From the NCBI GenBank assembly GCA_027600665.1, contig JADGJL010001033.1, positions 1 to 10,847 of the forward strand: 10,847 bases of DNA, read 5' to 3'. A program made the translations under genes and the position numbers. Every line of letters begins with the position of its first letter. The first letter of the stretch is position 1. The notes under the pieces are model-generated. The model was not told the DNA's origin. It saw only the letters and a list, made by a program, of their open reading frames with translations, and searched no databases. The stretch is from Irineochytrium annulatum (taxonomy: Eukaryota; Chytridiomycota; Chytridiomycetes; Chytridiales; Chytridiaceae). Of the stretch, positions 1-9,206 are shown in pieces.

Positions 1-511
1 GGTTTGGTGGGAGCATGAGGTGAGGGATGTTAGCGTCGGTGGAGGCGTCTGTGAGCATTGGCATCACTTCAGTGGTTTGAGGTTGTGTCTGTGGTTGTGA
101 CAGGGTGGAGAGGAGCTCGCGGCGACAACAGATGGCGCCAACACAGTCATTCATATAGTACGCTGTTTGATCACTCTTTTAGCAACTTTCTCGCTGAAAC
201 TTCGAAAAGCCGATCGCCGAACGTGGGAGAAACTAACCAAGGCTGCTGAGGTCCGGCGATTGCATTACGCAGTTGTAGAACTTGTCGTTGTACGGTATTG
301 GGAACAGCACCGAGTTCAACCGCCTCAGCGTCGGTATCAACTCCACTGTTGGCCCCCGCAGTTCCACCGCGGGCTCCTTCAACTCCTTCGACACCACGGT
401 CGCCGGCGCATCCCTCGAGCGCGGCGGCGGGTCCGAACGGTGTGAGTGGTGCCCCTGGCGGTCGAATTGATGCCGGCGCGGGGACCGAGCTGCCGGGTTG
501 GCGATGGACAT
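1..511 (-). CDS. NAA50: N-alpha-acetyltransferase 50 (NAA50/San), 5' part, truncated by window edge
   Basis: A GNAT-family enzyme that acetylates protein N-termini (mostly retained Met), usually associated with the NatA complex and needed for sister-chromatid cohesion in animals. Two exons are visible: 511-238 and 162-1 (continuing left), separated by a 75-nt intron 237-163 (donor GTTAGT, acceptor ACAG, branch-like TTGCTAAAA near 184). Residues 49-79 align without gaps to the NAA50 N-terminal region as I recall it: VEL, then LRRLN, then FPIPYNDKFY at 70-79. The peptide-binding motif in animals is FPVSYNDKFY. The splice recreates Ala92, giving SSLAYY followed by the beta-strand VGAICCRRE (99-107), comparable to VGAVCCR. 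The start at 511 is chosen for its ACCATGT context; an in-frame ATG lies further up at 682. Residues 1-36 are a basic Arg/His/Pro-rich extension. Residues 108-143 form a Gln/Thr/Pro-rich insertion before the expected LYIMTLG strand. The acetyl-CoA-binding motif lies outside the window. Identity is firm; the exact start is less so. Confidence 0.88.
163..237 (-). other. NAA50 intron 1
   Basis: A 75-nt GT-AG intron. Removing it joins codon 91 to residue 92 and continues the NAA50 reading frame from LSSL into AYYMNDCVGAICC. Without removal, the frame hits TAG at 235-233. An alternative ending in GTTTCAG (about 45 nt) leads to a stop after a few codons and loses the homology, so it is not favoured. 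Confidence 0.8.
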
Positions 512-1442
512 GGTCCGTGCAGGTGCTGGGCGGGTGGTGGTGACAAGGCTGGGGGGGCGGAAGGCGGTGGCGGACGAAGGGACTGGCCCTGGGGTGCTGG
601 AGGTAGTGAGTTGACGCCTGTGATGAATTCTAACACCGCGGACGACAGCAGCAGCTTTCGTGTCCCAGCCGACGCCTATCACCGGCGCTCATCCGTACGC
701 CATTGCGAGGATCGTCGTCGTGGTCATGTCGCGTGGCGAGCCGGGTGGAAGGACTTCGCATTTGAAGCGCGCGAGTCTCCACAGGGACTTCATGTCCGCC
801 GGCTTTAACATCCGCATGCAAACCTAAACATGCCTATTGAACTATTAAGCAATAAAGTATTCTTGCATTAATGTCTTCAGTTGAACCTGCTATACGAACT
901 TTAGGTTCTCTACACTTCTTTTTCTGTCACGATACTTCCTGCCAGTTAGTTGCTTTTTGGACCTCCATAACAAAGGAAACGTGCGACTCGCATACTCGAA
1001 TTCGTGCAGATGCAGTTCTCATTGCAGTTTTCTTACTACTTTGGCATTGCACGGCAACCGCAGCAAGGGCTAAACCGAGCAGTCGCAAGATAAAAAAACT
1101 ACGAACCTTGCAGCCCAGAGCGCGGCGAGCATACTCGGAGCAGCGATCGGGGTATGCATGCCAGATCGATAGCGAACGTCGCGTCGAGCAAGCTAACTAA
1201 AATCCCTCCCGCCAAGTCTTCTCAGTCGGACACGACACTGCGATCCCCTCTTCATTTTTTTTCGCATCGCCCAACCGCCGCACCCTTGGCCAAGGACCCC
1301 ATCATCGGCATCGGATTCAACCCTCCCCGACCGCGACCCTCCATTAATCGGAACCTCCTTGCGCTTCCTGCTGAATCCCCGGCCGGAATCCATCCAACCT
1401 CGCATCCTCCACCACTCTCCCCATCACAAAACATCGACACCC
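512..1442. promoter_or_regulatory. Divergent promoter region between NAA50 (-) and RAN (+)
   Basis: 931 bp separate the two divergent start codons. Positions 512-810 are GC-rich with only low-complexity frames. From about 810 to 1000 the sequence is AT-richer and includes AATAAA at 851-856, which has no supported upstream plus-strand gene to serve. From about 1200 to 1442 the plus strand is strongly C/T-rich (for example 1320-1340 and 1408-1430), the pyrimidine-rich leader often seen before highly expressed fungal genes. An A-rich stretch with GATAAAAAAAC lies at about 1087-1098. I see no confident TATA box or other gene here. Confidence 0.5.
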
Positions 1443-2553
<1,111 letters not shown>

Positions 2554-4364
2554 TCAACTCGCCCCGCCCGACGCCGAGCCGAGAGTTGTGAGAACGAGCC
2601 TTCATTTACCCCGCACCTCCCCTGCCCCCTCATCGCTCTCAGCACATCAACCATCCACTTCCACCTCCACTTCCGTTACCGGCTGTGTTTTAATGTTTTG
2701 CAAAAAAGAATCTATAAAATTGTGTAGATGTGGAGATGGTGAGGAGTTTTGGGGGTTGGGTGATGAGATGTGTTGTCATCGGTATCTTATTGTAATGTGT
2801 TTACCCTGGCCCTCCTAACTTTCCTTCATTCGGGGTGCTTTGCTGGTTCCCTTCGCAATGTCGCCAAGCTTTCACTATCAACCTGCCCTTCCACCACCAC
2901 CCCTTTCAATATGGTTTTTTTATAGCCCTTTTATTTGTGTTTCTTTCTACATCTGGAAAATTTTGTTTCTATCTTATCTTTATCAAAAGGAGAAGAATAT
3001 GAGAATAGCATCTTGTTCAATCAAAATATGACTTGTGTGATGTAGTTATGCACTTTGCTTTCGGTTATATTTCTTTCTCTTGTCTTAGTAATGGTGCTTC
3101 CTGTGAGCGTTTCGTTTTTGTAAGACGCCAACAGGAGAGTGATTATTTTCTTCCCTTCCAGCAACATGAGGTTGCGAACAGACATTCCTTTCTTTATATC
3201 GTGTGCCTCTTGTCCTTTCGCTACTTCAGTGATCAGATTTCTTTTTACGCCACCTAAAGAGATTTCCTCGTCATGGTTAAAGTCAACGATAAAAACACAG
3301 ATGCCATTTCAACTCATTTTCAAATTCAAAAAAAAGTGAATTCTTACAAATCTGCACTGAGTCCTGACAGTGGTTTGCACCGTAATACAACAGATCTTTA
3401 AAAAAGCAATGCAATGTATGGAGGACAAAGACGACAAATTGGGGAGCCACAATACAAAAATCATAATGATGAAAAAGGAATATCCGCCACCTGTAAATAC
3501 CTGCCACGGAGTTGCACGTTAAGCTATCATACTAGCGCCAATTCGGAGCTTCACGAAAGAGAAAATTTCGGACGTCGATCGCGTCTTTGCCTCAAAACCC
3601 ATAGAAGTGCCCCCCCTCTCGTAGAGATATGACCATGTCAGGCACAGGGGCCATGGCTATGCAAGAGGACGCGACGTCGGCCAGTACTTAGGGCACGTAA
3701 TTCTTGACTAAATAAACCACAAAACACCCCCCGCGTCTATCGGCATGATCCTTTTTTTCCGCCAAAACGGAGGCAATTGCAACGAGAAGCCAGACCGTCT
3801 CGAAAATAGTCAGACAGCAAGCAGAAAAGTGACAACTCAGTAACGGAGGAATGGACGAAAGGATGACGAAGACACTCACCAGCACGCGCAACTACTGCCC
3901 ATCCGTCATAGCAATATAAAAGTGATGGCGGACGAACAAAAGTTAGATAATAAATAGATGAACTCAACCCTCCGACGCAGCACTTGAAAAAAGCGCTCAT
4001 CACCTCAAGAATGCCTATATTGCTGCCGACACATTGGTGACAATAGCGCTCAAAATGCAATTGTCGAGACAATATGCAAAAGCAGGATAAAGTGAGCGTA
4101 TCCTGCCCGCAGGTCGACGACTCTCGCACACGGCAGACGCTGATGCATGATGAATCGCTCCCTGCGAGCTAGGATTCGACTACCTCGTGGTGGTTCAATG
4201 GTCGAGCTTTCCGTTTGCTGCCGACGCTGTGGCTCCTCGTCCCGACATGGGTTGCCTTTCCTGCTGAAGAGGCGCCTGTGCCATACCCTCGAGTACGAGC
4301 GTTAAAATTGATTGATAGTTAGTAGTTAGTAGTTTACGATAGCGACGATTCCCTCCCTTTTTTC
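2554..4364. other. Long intergenic stretch with no supported gene
   Basis: About 1.8 kb between the RAN stop and the Elg1 leader. The first few hundred bases should hold the RAN 3' UTR and polyadenylation region (TATAAAA at about 2713, TTGTAATGTG at about 2790). Positions 2880-3480 are clearly AT-rich with T runs, unlike the flanking genes. An AATAAA lies at 3711-3716. Minus-strand frames of 67-130 codons between 3688 and 4129 have no recognisable protein character. No tRNA, 5S rRNA or transposon ends were recognised. An unannotated non-coding RNA or rapidly evolving gene cannot be excluded. Confidence 0.5.
4316..4334. repeat. Short 7-bp tandem repeat (TAGTTAG x2.7)
   Basis: Two complete copies of TAGTTAG plus a five-base partial copy in the region upstream of the Elg1 gene. 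It is small, has no known function and probably arose by slippage. Confidence 0.6.
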
Positions 4365-4588
4365 TTGAGCTTGATTGACCTTTGGGATCGGTTCCATTTC
4401 ACGACGTGTTGTGCCCACATCCGTCCGCGATCGTCCGCTGGCATCCTCGCGCGTCCTTGGCGGTCCTTCCCGGCGCCGCGATCGATATCTACGCGGTGTG
4501 GATGCCAGGATGGCGGTGGCTGGGGCATCAGTCGGCCGCTAAATCGCGGAGTCCGGACAAGGCTGAATTCAACGATCAACCTCATCAA

Positions 4589-4683
4589 GTGAGTGCCGAC
4601 GCGGTTCCCCCCAGGACCCCGCCGGCCACGGCTGGTTACTACGAGGTCCTCTATAACGGTTGTTGACCCCTTGTTTGCTCCAG
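4589..4683 (+). other. Probable intron in the Elg1 leader or N-terminal coding region
   Basis: A consensus donor GTGAGT at 4589 and a pyrimidine-preceded acceptor TTTGCTCCAG ending at 4683 bound a 95-nt intron, ending six bases before the ATG at 4690. Splicing would also join an upstream open frame (ATG at 4382, 69 codons) in phase to Tyr-Ser-Met1 of Elg1. The intron is therefore either in the 5' UTR or near the protein N-terminus. The upstream peptide has no recognisable character, so the UTR reading is preferred. Confidence 0.65.
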
Positions 4684-4689
4684 TACAGC

Positions 4690-7600
4690 ATGGACGTCTC
4701 GGAGCCCCCTCCACGACCGGTCCATCCCCTCTTCACTCGGTCCGCATCCGCACCGCCCCCTCCAGCCTCCTCAGCGACCGCTTCGAAGGCCGCGGCAAAG
4801 TCCAAGGCCAAGCCGAGGTCGAAACTTAAGGCCGCACCCGCCATCGCCACGTCTGACGTCTACTTCACCCCGGAGCAGCGGACGCTTCTTAACGCCAACC
4901 CCTTCTTCCTTACGGCGGACCAGAAGAAGGAGCGACAGAGACTCATCGCGTCCGAGAGGGTGCGGTCCGAGGTTGAGGCGAGCAACAGGCTCCATGCGGA
5001 GATACTGAGCAAGTCCGGACGGCTGATCAACGCGAACGAGGGCAGTGGAGATGCCGCGGGTCAGCAGCAGCGTGGGACCTTTTTTTTGCCGAGAAAAGGC
5101 GCAGGAGCCGTCGTGCCCGCTGTCGCCGGGATGGACTTGGGGCACGTCGATAGAGGGTGCACATGGCCGCCGTTTCCTTCATACTTCAACTGCCACGTAG
5201 GGCTTGGGCACGGCGATAGACACGGAGATGTTAATGAGCGCGGGAACATGCATGCCGCTGAGAACGGGAACTTTTACGCGAACGGGCACGGAGACAGGCG
5301 CGAGAACGGGCACGAGCAAAAGGGTGATCATGACGCGGCGAGTGTGAAGGATAATGCACGTGCCGTCGACGATGCGCGTCCGGCACGTGCCAGATGCACG
5401 TGGAAGATGAAGGATAAGGGCTCGGACGCCGCCGTGCAATCGCTTCAGCATGTCAAGTGGTCATCCCTGCATCTCGACCCCGTCGACACGGCCCCATCGA
5501 CAGCCGGCTTCAACGGTATCCACCCCGGCGACGTCGTCAGCATCACGCCCTCGTCCCTTCGCGCTTGGCTCGAGTCCCTCTATGGCGACGCGCTCACGAC
5601 GGGCGCCTGTCGAGCGCTGATGGACGCGCTGTTGCCTCCTGGTAACGAGCCCGGGGTCGTTAGGCCTGGGCACGCACCGATCTCGGATCTGTGGACGGAC
5701 GCTTTCCGACCGACCCGATGTGATCTCGTACTGGGACACGAGAACGCGGCAGCGGCCGCGGCGTTTAGGGCGTGGCTAGAGGGGTGGAAGGCCCGCGTCG
5801 CATCGTCGGACGATGGAGGCGCGACGGCGGGATTAAAGCAGGGAGACGCCGGAAGGAGGAGACGGGGGCGGCCAGCGAAGCGGCCGACGAGTAAGGGAGC
5901 GGCTAAGAAATCCGAGAAGAAGAAGCGGAAGAGCGACAAAAAGAGCTTTGTCGCGGAAGAAGTCGAATCCGACGCCGAGTTCACGTCGAAGGAGTCCGAA
6001 TACGATTCCGACGTATCTTCAAGATCATATGAGGACGCACCGAGACCGGCGCCGCAACCCGTGATATCTCCTACGAACGCAGCCCCCGGAACCCACATTC
6101 GCCTCCTTGGCCCAAGCGGCTCCGGTCGCACAGCCCTCGTCCGCGCGGGCGCCATCGAGTGTGGGTACGACGTGATCGAGGTGAACGCATCGCAGCGCCG
6201 GACGGGGAAAGACGTGCTTCAGGCTCTTGAGGAGGCCACGAGATCCCACGCCGTGGGCGGGAACATCGCGTCCGAAGCCTCGGGCTTGCTGGCCTCCATG
6301 TTCAAGGGTCCCGGTCCCGCGAGACCCAAAGCCGGCTTTGCCGAGCGCATCATGAACAAGGCCGAGTCCGAGGCCGTCGCGATGCGGGAGGCGTTGTTGA
6401 CGAGCCGGGCGGAGGCGGCGGCGCTGGCGCTGAAGGAGAAGCAACGGAGGAAGGAGGAGAGACGGAGGAAGAAGGAGAAGCGGAAGGAGCTGGAGATTGC
6501 GGTCGTGAACAAGACGGAGGCGAGTGGGAGTAGAGGGGAGAGGGCGCGGGCGAGGGCTGAGAGGGCTGCGAGACGCCGTGGGGAGGTATTGGAGGAGGTT
6601 AGGGGTGAGTGGAATGTCGAGGACGCGAAGGACGAGGACGGTGGTGGCAAGAGGCGACCGGACGATGGAGAGGATGTTGGGGCTCAACTGAGTCAAAATG
6701 GACAGCATGTCGATAATGAAGCTGGGGAATCGAGGAAGAGGGCTAAGATAGAGACGAGCGAGGATAACAAGGACGATTTGGGCGGGCCGGAGGATGTTGG
6801 GGATATGCTGCCTTCAGTCGACGGCGCTCCTTCTGTGGACATCGAATCCGATACGGTCGCTCGTGAGGGAAGTGCCGTGAGTAGTCAAGCTGAGGGCCTT
6901 CGCGACGTTGTGGATTCACCGAGCATGGCGATATTCGCGACAGACGCGCAGGTCTTCAAATACGAGGGCCTTTCCACCGACTGCACCTTGATCGCGGATC
7001 CGGAATGCGAGGTCGTATCCACTGCCGGGGGGTCTTCGCTCACCGTTGTCAACGAAACCTCTGCGGCCGTATCGACCAATTCCGTGGTGTCGTGGAACTC
7101 TGATGTCGCGATCTCCCAGACCACCGGGCCGAAACCAACTCTCATTCTGATTGAGGAGGCCGATGTTCTTTACAACGCGGACAAGGGTTTCTGGGCTGCG
7201 GTCGCGAGTCTTATCCAGGGGAGCAAGCGGCCGATCGTCATGACCTGCAACGGTATTTGATTTACGTCCTCATAGATTACCTCACTTTATTAATGCCAAC
7301 GCCATCACAGACGACCCCGTGCACCCTCAGAATCCCCATCTCACCCACCCGTCCTCCTACGCTATCCTCCTCTCCACCTCCGTGCTGCAGTTCCACCGCC
7401 CAACCCCAATCGAAACTGCTTGTCGAGTTCATCTTCTCCTCCTAGACCGGGGGCTGTGGGCCGACCCCCTGGATCTCCTGCGCGTTGCGGAACGGTGTGA
7501 TGGCGATGTAAGGGCGGCCGTCATGCTCGCGCAAGCCTGGGCGGCGGAGATCGGACAAGGCGTCGGGAGGAGGCTAATGGTGGAAGGGGATGCTGAAGAC

Positions 7601-8749
7601 GGAGGGCGTAATGAGTACAAGGCGGTGGCGGTCGGTGGGTGGAACGATGTGTTTAGAGAAAGAGGGTCTTGTGAGGTGGACGACATCTCGGAGGTAGCAA
7701 GGGAGGTATATACGGAGGGGCCGGAAGGTCTCCAGGCAATCGCCGGGTGGCTCGATGTCCGGTCCTGGGCGGACTGCGTGCTAGGGGAGAGTGATTGGGA
7801 CCAGTTCGAGGTACCTTACACTTATAACTCCCCAATGCTATCGCTGTTGCTAAGCGACGTTGTCCGTTAAAACGACAGACTGACGGCCCGGACGTGTTTT
7901 GCAACCACACCTGCTTCCTTGGCGTTCCTCCGATAACGGAGTCCACGGCCGACGACGCGTACGGTGGTCCACCGCCGGCGTTCGTGCCGAACGTCAACGC
8001 CGACGACTTCCCTGCTGTTCACGGCAGCTTGATCTTCAAGCCGTGGCCCGCGACGCCGCGGCACGCGTCGTGGGCTGGGACGGCGACGACGCGTGAGTTG
8101 GCTGGGGCGATCCGAACGATTGCTGGCCGCGTGCTCCATGCCCAATCAGCAGGCTTCGACGATGCGCTTGCGAAGAGGCAGGATAGCCTTTCCAACGCTG
8201 CGAGGTAACGCGTTCTTGTCGCACTGGGATTGCTAACGCGTATTCTCATGTACTACAGCGTTGATGACATGGCCAAGATCCGTAAAGCGGCCTCGGCCAT
8301 TCTCGCGCCATCGACGCTCTTTGCGCGTAGGCGCCCGCTGACGGACGAGATCGCGCCGTGGCTCGTGCGGATGTGCAGCGACGACGAGGCGAAAATCCCC
8401 GAAGTGACGGAGGCAGCTTGTGTAGACGAGGAAGGGGACGCTAGGAGGGCCTTACGGAGGTCGACGAGGCTGACGCGCGCGTCTACGAGGTATATCTGAC
8501 TATTCCTATTGTTGTTTGGATCTCTTACTCCTTCCCAGCGTGCCATCCGCTTTTCGCCATTTTGAGCAATGCTTGACGGTTAAGGATGCCCGAGAAATTG
8601 CGGGACTATGGGTAAGATCGCGGATCGGAGTAGAATTTATACTCAAAGGCCACTTGCAGAATCACAGCGAGCGGAAATATACTGGTGCAGCAACGTGGAG
8701 AAGCCTTAAGGTGGTTACCGCACGGTTAAGGATGCTGCGGGTATCGTAG
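4690..8749 (+). CDS. ELG1: Elg1/ATAD5-like AAA+ protein (RFC1-like PCNA unloader)
   Basis: The large subunit of the alternative clamp-loader complex that, with Rfc2-5, unloads PCNA after replication. Exons 4690-7252, 7311-7810, 7879-8204, 8259-8489 and 8539-8749 give 3831 nt, about 1276 aa (yeast Elg1 791, human ATAD5 1844). In order: HPLF near residue 12 and a PIP-like [11 protein letters not shown] (63-73); RFC box [10 protein letters not shown]...VLGHE (334-351); AT-hook RGRP (392-395) and basic NLS (about 400-420); Walker A GPSGSGRT (474-481) followed by EVNAS; a 330-residue charged insertion with a Lys/Arg-rich probable coiled coil (about 557-641) and a second basic cluster RKRAK near 682; Walker B LILIEEAD (818-825); GFWAA and KRPI; sensor-2-like CDGDVR (917-922); and the C-terminal clamp-loader collar region with a basic RRALRR end. 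The ATG at 4690 has a good context (A at -3, G at +4). Walker A carries Arg480 instead of Lys. A 48-nt in-frame candidate intron at 8612-8659 would shorten the protein to 1260 aa. Family assignment is firm; the ends are less certain. Confidence 0.88.
5205..5335 (+). repeat. Degenerate His-Gly-Asp / Asn-Gly repeat inside Elg1
   Basis: Imperfect repeats of GGGCACGG(C/A)GA(T/C)A and GAACGGG(A/C)AC encode recurrent HGDR, ENGN, NGHG and ENGH motifs in the poorly conserved N-terminal third of the Elg1-like protein, between the PIP-like segment and the RFC box. This looks like low-complexity, probably disordered sequence grown by slippage. Confidence 0.55.
7253..8538 (+). other. Elg1 introns (7253-7310, 7811-7878, 8205-8258, 8490-8538)
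   Basis: Four short GT-AG introns of 58, 68, 54 and 49 nt inferred from stops in the reading frame and from recovery of the ATAD5/Elg1 C-terminal sequence. Donors: GTATTT, GTACCT, GTAACG, GTATAT. Acceptors: ACAG, ACAG, ACAG, CCAG. Branch-like sites include TTGCTAAGC near 7847 and TTGCTAACG near 8230. Each removes an in-frame stop. After joining, the frame reads N-D-D-P, QFE-TDG, NAA-S-VDD and TR-S-VPS across the junctions. Confidence 0.75.
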
Positions 8750-9206
8750 CACCTATTCCGTCATCGTCCGAAGGCGGTCATGCTATACCCAACGACCATT
8801 TAGAGACTTTCACGCCCATTACCTTGCTTTTGTTGCTCTATTTGCTTCATTTCATTGTCGTCTTAATCCAGCAACCTTACAATTGTAACTTTTTCGATTA
8901 TCCCTCTGTATTTAAGGAAGTTGAACCTCCCGCAAGATATATTATAATGAAATAGCTATTGCATGATCGACGCGGGTCTGGTCAGTCAGGGCGCTCCGTA
9001 CAACGAACATTCAGTATATGGGGCCCTGTCCATACATGATCTTCTCGATTGTGTCCCATTTTCTTTCGAACGCCGCCGCAACAAGCATATTCCTTCTCCA
9101 GACAGGAGGATCGTGTCGACTGCGTGCCGACGGACCAACGCCCGAGGTGAGGCGATCATGTTCATTGCTCAGAGATCTACACTCACCCGCAGTGAGCACA
9201 GAACTT
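8750..9206. promoter_or_regulatory. Elg1 3' flank and F-box gene promoter/leader
   Basis: 457 bp without a supported gene. The first part is T/C-rich and probably contains the Elg1 3' UTR. A TATA-like stretch, GATATATTATAATG, lies at about 8936-8949, roughly 260 bp upstream of the favoured ATG at 9207. An open frame runs from 9018 into the F-box gene, but its first 63 residues look random. GTGAGG at 9147 and GCAG at 9189-9192 could mark a short leader intron. Confidence 0.45.

Noticed and set aside
282..808. Several plus-strand frames of 60-120 codons over the left region
   Set aside because: They are GC-rich, low-complexity shadows. The minus strand of 1-511 encodes recognisable NAA50, and the remaining frames have no protein character.
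883..908. Inverted repeat GAACCT...AGGTTC as a possible operator or heat-shock element
   Set aside because: Six-base arms with a 14-base gap are expected by chance, and the spacing does not match a heat-shock element.
3737..4129. A 130-codon minus-strand frame with an internal GTGAGT donor
   Set aside because: Cys/Ser/Leu-rich with no domain; no convincing partner exon, acceptor or start context. Kept only as a low-interest observation.
4160..4190. GGATTCGACTACC resembling a tRNA B-box
   Set aside because: The surrounding bases do not form a T-arm or acceptor stem, and no A-box lies at the right distance.
4150..4305. A 51-codon plus-strand frame starting MNRSLRARIRLP
   Set aside because: Short, basic, no homology signal or splice partner; expected by chance.
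6025..6708. A 227-codon minus-strand frame, and others opposite Elg1
   Set aside because: Arg/Leu/Pro-rich antisense shadows of the Elg1 coding exon, which is a clear homologue.
9018..9206. N-terminal extension of the F-box protein from the ATG at 9018
   Set aside because: The translated segment looks random. The F-box begins immediately after the ATG at 9207, and a TATA-like stretch lies upstream.
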